Below are positions 25,529-34,802 of a DNA stretch of 64,000 nt, piece by piece. The notes under the pieces were generated by a model, which was given only the letters and a program-made list of their open reading frames with translations, was not told the origin of the DNA and searched no databases. Position 1 is the stretch's first letter; every line of letters begins with the position of its first letter. The stretch is from Rhizobium sp. Root274 (GTDB lineage Bacteria; Pseudomonadota; Alphaproteobacteria; Rhizobiales; Rhizobiaceae), in NCBI RefSeq assembly GCF_001429245.1, contig NZ_LMJE01000011.1, positions 120,678 through 184,677 of the forward strand, read 5' to 3'. The translations under genes and the position numbers were made by a program.

Positions 25529-25643
25529 CATCCCGATCGGTTCCATTTTGTTCCGTTGGAGCCAATAATTCTGAAATCATCCCGATCGGTTCTTTTGTCT
25601 TCCCTTCATGCCGTCTGGTGATATAATCGTCCCGATAGGGGTG
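25529..25643 (+). promoter_or_regulatory. Three evenly spaced TCCCGATNGG operators of hipBA
   Basis: TCCCGATCGG occurs at 25531-25540 and 25580-25589, and a variant TCCCGATAGG at 25630-25639, just before the hipB start. Copies one and two extend to a 15-base identity (CATCCCGATCGGTTC). The core CCGATCGG is palindromic. Centre spacing is 49 and 50 bp, close to five helical turns. HipB proteins bind several inverted repeats in their own promoter, so cooperative autorepression is likely. Confidence 0.7.
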
Positions 25644-25646
25644 ATT

Positions 25647-25874
25647 ATGGAAAAGATCAAAGATACGAAAAGCCTCGGCATGCTGATCCGTCAGGAGCGC
25701 AAACAGCAAGGTTTAACCCAGGAGCAACTCGCCGGGGTGATTGGTGTGGGCGTACGGTTTTTGCGTGAACTCGAGGCCGGCAAAGAGAGCTGCCAGATTG
25801 GCCGTGCGATGCAAGTTCTGGCTGGCTTGGGCCTAGTTGTTTCGGTCGCGCGTCGCCAGGGCCCGCGATCATGA
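25647..25874 (+). CDS. hipB: HipB-type XRE antitoxin
   Basis: DNA-binding antitoxin of 75 aa. The XRE helix-turn-helix fills most of it: LGMLIRQERKQQGLTQEQLAGVIGVGVRFLRELEAGK. ATG 25647 (MEKIKDTKSL) is chosen because the longer ORF would run through the third operator. It overlaps hipA by 4 bases. Known HipB proteins bind the toxin kinase and repress the promoter. Confidence 0.88.
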   Translation: MEKIKDTKSLGMLIRQERKQQGLTQEQLAGVIGVGVRFLRELEAGKESCQIGRAMQVLAGLGLVVSVARRQGPRS

Positions 25875-27130
25875 CCCGCGTCTTGGACGTCTATTTTCGC
25901 GATACCAAGGCAGGCGTACTCGGCCGCCTTGAGGACGGCCTGCTGACTTTTGCCTATGACGGCGCGTATCTCCTGGACCAACGATCGCGTGCGATCTCCT
26001 TCTCGATGCCCCTGCAAGAAAAGCCATTTGGTGATCAGGTGGTGCGCCCGTTTTTCTCCGGCCTCTTGCCGGACGAAGGCGCACGGCAACGCCTAGCCGG
26101 CGCGCTCGGCCTTTCGGCAGGCAATGCTTTCGGGCTACTGGAAATTATCGGGGGTGAATGCGCAGGAGCCTTATCACTCTATCCCGCCGGCACGGCGCCG
26201 GAACCTTCCGGCCAGTCCAAAGCCGAAATTCTCACTTCGGAACGTCTGGATGAAATACTCAGCAGGCTGCGGACCCGGCCTTTGCTTGGTGGAGACGAGG
26301 GCATTCGCTTATCGCTCGCCGGCGCGCAGGATAAGCTGGCGGTCATTGTCGATGGAGGTTCCATTGCCTTGGCGAGAGATGGTCGACCAACGACCCACAT
26401 CTTGAAACCGGTCATCCAGGCGTTGGAAGGCACGGTGGAGAACGAGTATTTTTGTATGCGGCTGGCTGCCCGCCTCAAGCTGCGGGTACCTCATGTCGAG
26501 ATACGCCTAGACGGGGCGACTGCCTTTCTCCTGGTTGAACGTTACGATCGGACGAAGGCTGCAGACGGCATCATTGAGCGCCGACACCAGGAAGACTTTT
26601 GCCAGGCCCTTAGCGTACCGCCGGAGCTGAAGTATGAGGCCGAGGGCGGACCGGGAACAGAACGGGCTCTCGGGCTGATCGACCAGGCCTGCGCTAGACC
26701 TGTCGCGGATCGGTTGCAATTCATCCGCATGCTGATTTTCCATTATCTCGTCGGCAACGCTGATGCCCACGGCAAGAACTACGCCCTGCTTTATGGCTCC
26801 GGTGAACCGGATCTGGCGCCAATCTACGATGTCGTTTGCACGGCTGTTTATCCCCGCTTGTCAAAGAGGCTCGCCATGAACATTGGTGGCCGCGATGTGC
26901 CCGACACGATCCAGTTGAAGCATTGGGCGACACTCGTGCCCGAAACCAAATCTTCTCAGCGCATCCTTGTCCGCGATCTTGCCCAGATGGCGGAAAGGAT
27001 TGTGAGCGAGGCCGATACCCTTGTTGCAGAACTGGCCCACGAGGGGATCAGGCACCCCATCCTGAGTGCAATTTGCAAGGTCATCTCAAGTCGGGCTGGT
27101 TTGCTACAGAGAGCCGCGGAGCAGGTATAA
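25871..27130 (+). CDS. hipA: HipA-type serine/threonine kinase toxin
   Basis: Toxin kinase of 419 aa. The N-terminal subdomain has FSGLLPDEGARQRLA and GGECAGALSLYP. LSLAGAQDKLAVI is the Ser/Gly-rich ATP loop region that includes the autophosphorylated segment in E. coli HipA. The catalytic loop NADAHGKN starts at about residue 296, and PIYDVV supplies the metal-binding Asp. E. coli HipA phosphorylates glutamyl-tRNA synthetase and causes persistence; the target here is not known. All kinase motifs look intact, so it should be active when released from HipB. Confidence 0.92.
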   Translation: MTRVLDVYFRDTKAGVLGRLEDGLLTFAYDGAYLLDQRSRAISFSMPLQEKPFGDQVVRPFFSGLLPDEGARQRLAGALGLSAGNAFGLLEIIGGECAGALSLYPAGTAPEPSGQSKAEILTSERLDEILSRLRTRPLLGGDEGIRLSLAGAQDKLAVIVDGGSIALARDGRPTTHILKPVIQALEGTVENEYFCMRLAARLKLRVPHVEIRLDGATAFLLVERYDRTKAADGIIERRHQEDFCQALSVPPELKYEAEGGPGTERALGLIDQACARPVADRLQFIRMLIFHYLVGNADAHGKNYALLYGSGEPDLAPIYDVVCTAVYPRLSKRLAMNIGGRDVPDTIQLKHWATLVPETKSSQRILVRDLAQMAERIVSEADTLVAELAHEGIRHPILSAICKVISSRAGLLQRAAEQV

Positions 27131-27664
27131 TGGCCGCAGATATCCAGCGCCTTGTCCTTCGAACAACGCGCCGGTGGTTCGAATCCATTCAAGGCGGACG
27201 ATGCTGACAAAGCAGTACCGGCGCGCCGCCCGCCGCCTGCATGAAGTGGCTTCTCTGCGCGTTCATTCAAACATCGCTGCTAGGCCCGTTGTCTCCAAGC
27301 TTTGGGTCGCCGCAACAGGCGACGCCGCAATCTACTCCCCCCTCCCCAGTGGCAAGCATGGCTTGGCGAAAGGTGGCCAGCAATTGCGGGGCAGACGGAC
27401 CAAAGGGGGAGAATCATTGTCCGAAAATTACGCAAACGACGCGGGGCGCGACAAAGTTGAATTTCAGCTAATTTTTGCGATTGAAGGCGAAGCTGACAAC
27501 CGAAACGATGGTTCGTGCAGTGACGTCGTCGTTACGCTAGATTTCGATGGCCAATAGGAAAATGACCATTGCTCGGTGAGCATTGGCACTCTTCTGACTG
27601 GCCACTCTAGCACTAACCGATGAGTGGCGACTCGTCATCAGCGTGTGCGACGGAATTGGGATAA
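27131..27664. other. Intergenic region after hipA with tRNA-like 3' end
   Basis: No convincing gene is present; an open frame at 27201-27557 has no family resemblance. At 27174-27197 the sequence GGTGG-TTCGAAT-CCATT followed by CAAGGCGG resembles a tRNA T-arm and acceptor end, but no complete tRNA can be folded upstream. A related sequence lies at 61917-61938. Such isolated tRNA ends can mark integration sites. Confidence 0.3.
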
Positions 27665-28255
27665 CTAACGGCGATCCAACGGAATGCTAGACAGCAGTTG
27701 ATCAGCCGCGCGCTCAAGAGTTGCGCGGCTGAAACCAGCCTTGGCCTGCATCGCCATCCCATGAAGTAAAGCCGTCACAAGGGTCGCCAATGCCTCTGAA
27801 TCGGTTTGCTGTGGCAGCTCTCCTTCTTTCTTGGCGCGTTCAAAACGTACAGCGATACGGTCCATGGCAGCGCGTCGGGCCTCGATCAGAACCTGTCGAA
27901 TCGGGTCAGCACTATCTGTACCTGCCGTGCCGCCGTTGACTACCAAGCATCCAGAGTGTTCGGGGTAGCGAGTGTTCAGCTCGATAGACCCGTAAAGGAT
28001 GCGCGCGATGACATCTCTTATCGCCGGCAAGTCGAGCGCGTCTGACATGAAGGACTGGTACTGTTCAATGTACACGCTCACGACGCGTTTGAAGAGAGCC
28101 TCCTTGTTTCCGAAGGCGGAATAAAGTGCTGGCTTTTCGACACCGCACGCCTTGGTCAGATCGATGTATGATGTTCCTTCATAACCCTTACTCCAGAAGA
28201 CACGCAGTGCTGCTTCCAACGCTTCACCAAGGTCGAATTCGCGTGGACGTCCCAT
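27665..28255 (-). CDS. TetR/AcrR-family repressor (copy 1)
   Basis: Regulator of 196 aa starting at MGRPREFD. The HTH lies at about 25-50: SYIDLTKACGVEKPALYSAFGNKEALF. The ligand domain is of the AcrR/TetR_C type, ending GMAMQAKAGFSRATLERAADQLLSSIP. It is paralogous to the TetR at 36120 (both have GRxREFD, GVEKPALYxAFGNKEA and YPxHSGCL). A 16-bp operator-like sequence occurs twice upstream of this gene and twice before the SDR gene at 31984. It is therefore expected to repress itself and the SDR/hydrolase/Gfo-Idh operon until an unknown ligand binds. Confidence 0.88.
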   Translation of the reverse strand: MGRPREFDLGEALEAALRVFWSKGYEGTSYIDLTKACGVEKPALYSAFGNKEALFKRVVSVYIEQYQSFMSDALDLPAIRDVIARILYGSIELNTRYPEHSGCLVVNGGTAGTDSADPIRQVLIEARRAAMDRIAVRFERAKKEGELPQQTDSEALATLVTALLHGMAMQAKAGFSRATLERAADQLLSSIPLDRR

Positions 28256-28308
28256 GATTGACGATCCTTCCATTGCACCCGCTTTTCTAAACAGCTAGGC
28301 TGTTAATT

Positions 28309-28384
28309 TCATACCAAGGGGTACATAAGGACCTTGACAGGCAATGTCCAGAAGCATACGCAGGTAGCGTACTGATCGGTATGA
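28309..28384. promoter_or_regulatory. Two TetR operator copies upstream of TetR-1
   Basis: GTACCCCTTGGTATGA lies on the minus strand at 28309-28324 and GTACTGATCGGTATGA on the plus strand at 28369-28384, 60 bp apart. Near-identical sites GTACCGATTGGTATGA and GTACCGGATGGTATGC precede the SDR gene. The shared GTAC...GGTATG is partly palindromic (GTACC/GGTAY). One site faces the TetR gene, the other the decayed oxidoreductase at 28551. Confidence 0.6.
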
Positions 28385-28550
28385 AATATGCGTGGCTTAT
28401 TGTTAAGCCGCTTGTTTACATCGGCAAAGCCCTGGCTCGCGCGCGACGGCAGATAAATGCGGACTTCGTGTCGGGCGTGGATGTGTCTTCGAGCAGTGCC
28501 GTGTGCAGGACAGAAAGCAGCGCTACCGTTTTGTTTATGGAGGAGCGAGC

Positions 28551-28812
28551 ATGCCTAACCAAAAAATTGGCTTAGGCTTTGTCAAGTAAATCCCGACAGA
28601 CAACGGGCAACTCCGCGCACCTTGCTGCGCTGCATTCTCTAATGCACGATGAGGTGCGGGAGTTTGCCCGATTGGCGAAGCGACAAGGCATCACTGCAGT
28701 AATCGGAACGCAGGCTCGCACAGCCGCTGGCGTGAACCAGAGAGCTGGCTCGGGAATTCTGCATAGGGTGGAGGAGGGCAAGCTTCTTGTGTCAACTAGA
28801 TATAAGGTCTGC
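28551..28812 (+). pseudogene. Decayed Gfo/Idh/MocA oxidoreductase
   Basis: Remnant of a gene like the intact one at 28996-30108 but on the opposite strand. GGAGGAGCGAGC precedes an ATG and MPNQKIGLGFV, matching the N-terminal Rossmann strand (RVGFIGL) of the intact copy, but a TAA follows at codon 13. In another frame EVREFARLAKRQGITAVIGTQARTAAGV aligns with EARELAAMARETKSVAVIGTQGQTAAGV of the intact protein. The intervening 100 or so residues are deleted. The promoter side still carries a TetR operator, so this was once a divergent target of the regulator. Confidence 0.7.
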
Positions 28813-28995
28813 GGCGACTGCAGCGCTCACTGGTTTGGCTGCGGTAGTTCTATATCCCAGTAAAGCGCGTATAGGGTGTTTATTACGCTCTCCTGGTTAT
28901 ATAGCTCGCGAAAAGCAAGCGCGGGCTGAAGCACTTGCGCCAAAATAGTCAAGGTCGTTCGGTAGGCGCCATTCCCGTTCTTTTTGAAGCAACGG

Positions 28996-30108
28996 TCAGT
29001 CAAATGAGAGCACGACGCCTTTCTGCTTCGCAGCAGCTGAGACTTCGATGTGGTTGATCAGCTCGTGCAGAGCCACTCCATTGTCAAAGGTCGGCGCTGT
29101 TCGAGTGCCATTGCGAATGTCAGCGGCGGCTCGCTTGTAGATCTCGGCTACGGCGTCGGCGGCCGGCGATAGGTTTTCGGCAGGCGAGCGGTTGCGCTTG
29201 CACTCGAGCGGTGCCAGTACGCGATCGTCAAGGCGTGCGCCTGTGATCGACAGTTTCACGATCTGAGGATAGCCCATGTCGCCAGTGACCTGGATGTCTC
29301 CCTCGGTGCCGTTGATCTCCCACAGGAAGTTGGTGCCGCGAGAAACGCCGCCACGGAAGTGGATCGAGATTGCCGCACTGTTCGCCAGGCGACCCTGCAC
29401 CATGACCTGATCGGGTACGTCCTTCGGCAACACCTCAGCCGTATCGCTGATTTCCACGGTGTCGAAGTTGCGCACGAAGGTGGCATCGACCGCATCGAAG
29501 TTGCCCAAGGCATGCTGAATGGCAACAAGGGTGTGGCCCAGGGCAATGGATTGCATGGAGGCTCCATTTGCACCGTCGGACAGGTAGTAGGAGTCTGCTG
29601 TGGTCTGCCCGGCCCAATTGCCGCCAGAGGCAATGATGCTGGTGGAGAGTACCTGGCCTACGTAGCCGTCGGCAATTAGAGCCTTCAGTTCTTCGACGCC
29701 GGCTGCGGTCTGTCCTTGCGTTCCAATCACGGCAACTGACTTGGTCTCACGTGCCATTGCCGCAAGTTCACGCGCCTCATCGAGGCCGTTGCCGAGCGGC
29801 CACTCACAGTAGACGTGCTTTCCTGCCTTCAGCGCAGCAGACACGAGCTCGAAGTGGTGAGGCACCTTGACGGTGACGACGACCAGATCGACGTCTGGCG
29901 AAGCGATCAACTCTGCCGGGCTTGCGAAGGCGGACTTTAGGTTGAGTTCTTGTGCGGTGCGCTGAGCGCTTTCCAGGGTGCGGTTGGCGACGCCGATAAT
30001 CTCGAAGTCTTCTTCAAGGGAGCGCAACGCGGGAATGTGGGCGGTGGCTGCCCATTTGTTGTTGGGGTTGAGGCCGATGAATCCCACTCGAATAGGCGGC
30101 TTGCTCAT
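28996..30108 (-). CDS. Gfo/Idh/MocA-family oxidoreductase
   Basis: NAD(P)-dependent dehydrogenase of 370 aa. The N-terminal Rossmann fold starts IRVGFIGLNPNNKWA (variant glycine motif GLNPNN). GKHVYCEWPLGNGLDEARELAAMA contains the family EKP-like box, here CEWPLG, so the usual Lys of EKP is replaced by Trp. The C-terminal domain binds substrate, probably a sugar or cyclic alcohol. It is the last gene of an operon with SDR and an alpha/beta hydrolase. A decayed relative lies beyond it in opposite orientation. Confidence 0.88.
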   Translation of the reverse strand: MSKPPIRVGFIGLNPNNKWAATAHIPALRSLEEDFEIIGVANRTLESAQRTAQELNLKSAFASPAELIASPDVDLVVVTVKVPHHFELVSAALKAGKHVYCEWPLGNGLDEARELAAMARETKSVAVIGTQGQTAAGVEELKALIADGYVGQVLSTSIIASGGNWAGQTTADSYYLSDGANGASMQSIALGHTLVAIQHALGNFDAVDATFVRNFDTVEISDTAEVLPKDVPDQVMVQGRLANSAAISIHFRGGVSRGTNFLWEINGTEGDIQVTGDMGYPQIVKLSITGARLDDRVLAPLECKRNRSPAENLSPAADAVAEIYKRAAADIRNGTRTAPTFDNGVALHELINHIEVSAAAKQKGVVLSFD

Positions 30109-30197
30109 GGTAACTCCTGAATTTGGCTGGGTTGCTGAAGGAGACGCCGGGCCACCGGCCAGGCTGGTGCGTGGCCCGGAGTCAGTCAGCCGAAGCC

Positions 30198-31181
30198 TTA
30201 CTTCGCGGTAAGGAAGTCAACGACCAGCGAGTTGATCTCGGTCGGGCACTCCTCCGGCAACCAGTGACCACATCCCTGAACGGTCTGGGCCTTGACGTTG
30301 ACGGCGTAATTGCCCAGCTGCTCGCCTTGGTACGCGCCCATGCTGTTGCCGCCGCCGATGGCGAGAACTGGCATGGTAAGTTTCGTTTCGGCGAGAGGTT
30401 TGTTGCGCTGCGCCGTCTCGTTCAAAGCGCGGTAGTACTCCAGGCTTGCGGTCAGGCTTCTCGGCTTGGCCCAGGACTTTGCGTACATATCGAGCACTTC
30501 GGAGGGGAATGCGTCTTTGTTGCCGGCTCGCTTGAGGATGAAGTCCTCCAGGAACGCGCGCTCATTGCCTGCGAGCATCTTCTCTGGCAGCGGAGCGGCC
30601 AGATTGAAGAAGCTGAAATGCCAGGCGAGAGATGCACCTTTGTCGGTGAAGGCGGGCCAGGTATAAAGCCCTTCGTCCGGGATCGGGGCTTCCATATAGA
30701 TTAGCCGCCGGACATCATCCTGGTTCTGAACAACCATGGGGTAGGTGTTCCAGATCCCGATATCGTGAGCCACGAGGTCGAAGGGTGCATCGGGGCTGAA
30801 GCTCTTGGCGAACTTGTGAAGCAGGTCGGCGACATCCTGACCTGCGTAGGACATGGTTGTGCCCGACTGACCAAGAGCGGGCAGGTCAACGGCGATGACC
30901 GTGTGCGTCTTAGCCAGTTCCGGCATCAGGTAGCGCCATTCATACCAGGTCTGGCCGTAGCCGTGGACCAGGAGCACTAGCGGTCCGCCCCCGCCCTTGA
31001 CGTAGTGCAGGCTCACTCCATCGACTTCCTTGTATCCAGGATCGAAGCCCGAAGGAGATGGGAACTCTTCCTGCTGTGTCGCTTGAGACTGGGCCGCCGA
31101 AACTGAGGCTGGCAGCGCACCGGTCGCGGCTGAGGCAAGCGCGAGCAAAACTGCTGCTGTTTTCAAAAGAGAAAAAGACAT
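30198..31181 (-). CDS. Exported alpha/beta hydrolase (epoxide hydrolase/dehalogenase-like)
   Basis: Hydrolase of 327 aa with a Sec-type signal peptide ([25 protein letters not shown], cleavage near 29), so it acts in the periplasm. The fold shows [13 protein letters not shown] (oxyanion), [11 protein letters not shown] with Asp as nucleophile (HD rather than HS), and a late GCGHWLPEE with the catalytic His. An Asp nucleophile points to epoxide hydrolases or haloalkane/fluoroacetate dehalogenase-like enzymes. It is second in the SDR-hydrolase-Gfo/Idh operon. Substrate unknown. Confidence 0.85.
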   Translation of the reverse strand: MSFSLLKTAAVLLALASAATGALPASVSAAQSQATQQEEFPSPSGFDPGYKEVDGVSLHYVKGGGGPLVLLVHGYGQTWYEWRYLMPELAKTHTVIAVDLPALGQSGTTMSYAGQDVADLLHKFAKSFSPDAPFDLVAHDIGIWNTYPMVVQNQDDVRRLIYMEAPIPDEGLYTWPAFTDKGASLAWHFSFFNLAAPLPEKMLAGNERAFLEDFILKRAGNKDAFPSEVLDMYAKSWAKPRSLTASLEYYRALNETAQRNKPLAETKLTMPVLAIGGGNSMGAYQGEQLGNYAVNVKAQTVQGCGHWLPEECPTEINSLVVDFLTAK

Positions 31182-31222
31182 GATGTTCTCCGATAGAACC
31201 GTTTGGTGATAACAGGCTCAGA

Positions 31223-31984
31223 TTAAACTGCGAGGCCGCCAGCTACGTCGATCACGCCACCGGTCATGTAACCAGCAGTAGGGCTTGCCAAGAACGTCAC
31301 GACAGATGCGACCTCTTCCAGCTTCGCAACGCGACGGATTGGATGCATATCTAGGAAGAAGTCGGGAGCATTTGTGCTGCCCAGCGCTTCCACCATCATG
31401 TCGGTCGGCATCGCGCCTGGTTGGACGACGTTGACAGTGATATTGCGTGGGCCGAGATCGCGAGCAATACCTCGAGCGTAGCCGTTGATGGCAGCCTTGC
31501 TGCCTGCATAATCGGCAACCCCCGGGAAAAGAGCGTGAGTTCCGTTCAACGACCCGATGAAAATGATCCTACCTCCATCGGTCAAAACTGGTGCTGCGGC
31601 GCGCGTAGTCGCAACGACTCCGAGCACGTTGACTTGCCACAGGCGGTCGAGCGCAACTGGGTCGTGCGCCGGATCGTCGACTGGCTTCCCAGGTACGACT
31701 ATTGCAGCGTTGTTGACCAGAATATCCAACTTGCCGAAAGCAGCGACTACCCTATCGATAAGAGGCTTTGCAGCGTTCGAGTCAGCCTGATCAGCTTGAA
31801 ATGCCTGAGCGCGAACGCCTTGAGCCTTGAGTTTTTCAACAACAGCTTCAGCTTTCTCCACCGAGGAAACATAGCTGATAGCCACGTCGGCACCTTGCTC
31901 GGCGAGCGACGCCGCAATAGTTGCTCCGAGGCCACGAGAGCCTCCGGTGACGAACGCTACTTTGCCCTTAAGGGGTTGCGACAT
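31223..31984 (-). CDS. SDR-family oxidoreductase
   Basis: Short-chain dehydrogenase of 253 aa, start ATG 31984 (MSQPLKGKVAFVTGG). The TGGSRGLG cofactor loop is at about 12-19, NNAA near 90, and a Ser and YAGSK (catalytic Tyr-x-x-x-Lys) near 153, so the enzyme looks complete. The C-terminus ends YMTGGVIDVAGGLAV. The longer reading from 32167 would cover the operator and is unlikely. First gene of a three-gene operon; two GTACC...GGTATG boxes lie upstream at 32035 and 32092. Confidence 0.9.
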   Translation of the reverse strand: MSQPLKGKVAFVTGGSRGLGATIAASLAEQGADVAISYVSSVEKAEAVVEKLKAQGVRAQAFQADQADSNAAKPLIDRVVAAFGKLDILVNNAAIVVPGKPVDDPAHDPVALDRLWQVNVLGVVATTRAAAPVLTDGGRIIFIGSLNGTHALFPGVADYAGSKAAINGYARGIARDLGPRNITVNVVQPGAMPTDMMVEALGSTNAPDFFLDMHPIRRVAKLEEVASVVTFLASPTAGYMTGGVIDVAGGLAV

Positions 31985-32034
31985 TGGGAAATCCTTCACG
32001 ATGAGCAGCCAGGTAATAGAGGCTGCGGATTTTT

Positions 32035-32107
32035 GTACCGATTGGTATGATATTGAGGTATACGGCTCTATACCCAATGTCAATGGTTTATGTACCGGAT
32101 GGTATGC
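32035..32107. promoter_or_regulatory. Two TetR operator copies upstream of SDR operon
   Basis: GTACCGATTGGTATGA (32035-32050) and GTACCGGATGGTATGC (32092-32107) share 13 of 16 bases and match the sites at 28309 and 28369. They lie 51 and 108 bp before the SDR start, 57 bp apart. The spacing resembles that at the regulator gene (60 bp). Confidence 0.6.
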
Positions 32108-32944
32108 AATAAACTTATCGGTCTCGAATGCGGGAGCGCGTTGGCACGCAGCACCAATAAGGGTCATCTAAGTGAGCTCGGTATCGGAGATGTCTTCAAG
32201 CTGTACTTCTCATATTACTGGGAAGGGGGATCTCACGCGGTGATCTGCAGGGGGCATTCTCGAGAGAGCGGTGCTCTGGTGTTTTTCGACACAGCTTGCT
32301 GAAGACCCTCGGTTGGTCGTTACAACTTCGCCGGCCGCAGGACTGCTTTAGTTGCAAGCACTTGCATGCCGGTCTCTATCGAATGGCTTATCTTGTCGCC
32401 GGCCTTGATCGCATTAGAAGGCATTGCCTTCAACTGACCGCTTTTCCTCAAAGAAGGCGAGCTTGGGCGGGGACCTTCCGGAGCGCACTAACAAAAGATT
32501 GTCTGGTGCGCGGATGCAATCTCTCGCCTTTTGGCTAAGCGCACCGGTTGTCGTGTTCTCCGTTTCCTTGACTTATATTAATTCCTGAAATGGTCGATGT
32601 GCGTTGCCGACGATGTGGCTCTGACACCAATCTTGAGACGCTTATCTTCGGAGTGGCTGCTATCCCAGCTGACTAGCGTTAGTTGTTCAGTTTCTGACAG
32701 CAGTCCGTGATGGCGGTCTAGCTGATCATTATTCCCCCGACCATTGCGCGCTGACTGCTGGCTATGCTTGCTGACCTGTGAGCCTATCTTCCGAGCGTGT
32801 ACTGAGGAAGGACTGCTGACGTGCGAGGAGGCGAGATCACTCGCCTATGGGGGACAGCACCGGAGGAGCAAATAGGCTCACTCCGGGCCCCTGCTTCTCC
32901 ATCCGTCGATCAGCTCCCTAGGCGCGTAGCACCCACGAAACCGA
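32108..32944. other. Non-coding or decayed stretch of about 840 bp
   Basis: I see no intact or recognisable gene. Short open frames are present but have no ribosome site or family pattern. It lies between the SDR operon promoter and the decayed MFS transporter, so it may be old debris. Confidence 0.4.
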
Positions 32945-33998
32945 TCAACAGCACGGCGGCACACGCCATGTATTGAGCCGAGATGCCAAACTGACCGAAA
33001 ACGATCCCGCAAGTCCTGCTCCCCACTGCGATTGCCAAGTTGGCTGTCGCGACAAATACGCCCCTCCCGTTTCGGGCTCGTCAGGTACAGTTGTCGTTAC
33101 CAAGGTCGACCACGAGACAGGAATGATGCCAAAGGCAACGCCCCACAGGCCGACAAGCGTCACATCGAGGAGCAGAGTGCCGCCGAGTTGCGCAAGCATC
33201 ACAGCGATGACTGCGAGCAGGAGCGGCATCATTGCCATCACTGCGGAAAGAGATCTCGAGATCAAATATCCACTAATGGAACTACCCACGAAGGTGCCGA
33301 GACCAAAGATCAACAGAGCCCACGTTACCATTTGCGGTCCTGCTTGGGTCACGATCTCAAGGAAGGGGCGAAGATAGGTAAAGAAACCGAAATGGCCAGC
33401 AAACACCGTCATGAACGTCAGCATACCAAGCGCCATCTTTCTGAGCATTAGAACGCCGATGATAGTCGATAGCTTTGCGGCGTCCCCTGCAGGCATTGAG
33501 GGCAGATTGCTAAGCTGCACCACAAGCGCGAGCCCGCCCAGACCAGCTGGTGCCACAAAAGCACTACGCCAGCCAAACAACTCTCCGAGAAAACTGCCGA
33601 TGGGAGCATTGTTGCAGCAGAAAGCGCCCAGAAGCTCCCAGCGAAATGCCAAGCAGCACTCGCGCGACAAGTACCGTAACAAGAGATGGCGCTGCCGCAA
33701 GAAGGAGGTTTGAAAGTACCAAGAGCAATGTTAGGAACAGAAGCTCCTTGCGTCGATCTGTCCGACCGCTGGCTGTTGCAATAAGCAAGCTTGCGACCAT
33801 ACCGACCCCTGCGGTGACCGTGACGGCTTGACCAGCTAGCCCATTAGTCACCTGCAGATCTGCTGCCATCTCGGTCAACAGGCTCGCGGGCAAAAATTCT
33901 GCTCCTACAATTCCAAATACCCCGAGGCTCATTGACATGACAGCGCCCCAGGCTGGCGAAACTTGCTCTTCTATTGTGGGGACATAGACAAAATCCAT
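32945..33998 (-). pseudogene. Frameshifted MFS (DHA1-type) drug/metabolite exporter
   Basis: Remains of a 12-helix transporter. The first part (MSMSLGVFGIVGAEFLPASLLTEMAADLQVT...RVLLGISLGASG) covers helices 1-4, then frame is lost near 33610. The second part (GSFLGELFGWRSAFVAPAGLG...GLWGVAFGIIPVSWSTLV) covers helices 5-11. A further shift near 33080 moves the end into a third frame (VFVATANLAIAVG...IVFGQFGIS). At least two frameshifts and a small deletion make it non-functional. It lies downstream of the reductase/SDR operon and once probably exported its product. Confidence 0.8.
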
Positions 33999-34062
33999 TC
34001 ATCTCGCGGCGACCATCGGTGAAAAGCCGGCGCGCTAACTGCGTTTTCTAGTGCGAGTTGAG

Positions 34063-34713
34063 TTAGGGCCGGACGACGGGCCTTGCTTTGGCAAGATTTG
34101 CCCGCAATTCCGCAATGCTATGGCGCTCTTGCTTCCAGGCTGGCTGGCCCGGGGTTATACGCCACGATTCAGCCATTGGGGTTATAGCCACAGTATCGAA
34201 GCCAAATTGATCGTAGAGAGTCCGTACAACCTCAATTGCTTCAGGAAAATCGCTAGCAGCCGCAAGCGCCAACCGGTCCGGGGCTCCGGTTGGTTTTCCC
34301 CATGTGAGAATCCGAGGTGCCTGGATATGGGTGAATGCCTTCACGACTTTCGAGTGTGGAAGCTGCTCCTGACGCAGCTCATGCTCAGTCTTTTCATACG
34401 AATCCACCACAGGAAAATGACCATCGCGCCAAGCCATATAGTTGTTCGTATCGATCACGACCTTACCGGCTAATTCCGCCGCCGGCATGTTGTTCTCTAG
34501 TTTCAGAGGCACGGCGATTACTACAACATCCCCTGCAAGCGCCGCCTCACGCGCTGTCACAGCTCGCGCCGATGCTCCGAATTGTCCAATTAGGTCGGAC
34601 AGTGTCTCGGGCCCACGGGAGTTTGCCAGAACGACCTCATGACCGCAGCGTATTGCCGCTGCTGCGATATGGCTGCCAACTTCTCCAGCGCCGATGATTC
34701 CGATTGTCGACAT
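34063..34713 (-). CDS. F420-dependent NADP oxidoreductase-like NAD(P)-binding protein
   Basis: Protein of 216 aa with a Rossmann fold. STIGIIGAGEVGSHIAAAAIRCGHEVVLANSRGPE holds the GAGxVG loop and the NSR motif that binds the NADP phosphate. VVVIAVPL and VVIDTNNYMAWRDG continue the F420H2:NADP reductase-like family, which in Proteobacteria act on unknown substrates. It lies 89 bp after the SDR at 34803-35768 on the same strand, so they are likely one operon controlled by the divergent TetR-2. Confidence 0.85.
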   Translation of the reverse strand: MSTIGIIGAGEVGSHIAAAAIRCGHEVVLANSRGPETLSDLIGQFGASARAVTAREAALAGDVVVIAVPLKLENNMPAAELAGKVVIDTNNYMAWRDGHFPVVDSYEKTEHELRQEQLPHSKVVKAFTHIQAPRILTWGKPTGAPDRLALAAASDFPEAIEVVRTLYDQFGFDTVAITPMAESWRITPGQPAWKQERHSIAELRANLAKARPVVRP

Positions 34714-34802
34714 TTGCCTAATCTCGTCTGGTTCGGGGGTGTGAGGGAGGGAGCGGCAGCGAGAGACGTCGCCGCTCCGGAACGATATGTGCCTGGTGTC
34801 AG

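Noticed and set aside
27150..27200. A complete tRNA gene
   Set aside because: Only a T-arm-like and acceptor-like 3' end is visible; no D-arm or anticodon arm can be placed upstream.
27066..27557. 163-codon open frame after hipA, or 118 codons from ATG 27201
   Set aside because: No recognised motif, it overlaps the hipA end, and no good ribosome site is seen.
28381..28575. Small plus-strand frame starting at a TetR operator
   Set aside because: It overlaps the operator and the start of the Gfo/Idh remnant; composition and context suggest leader DNA.
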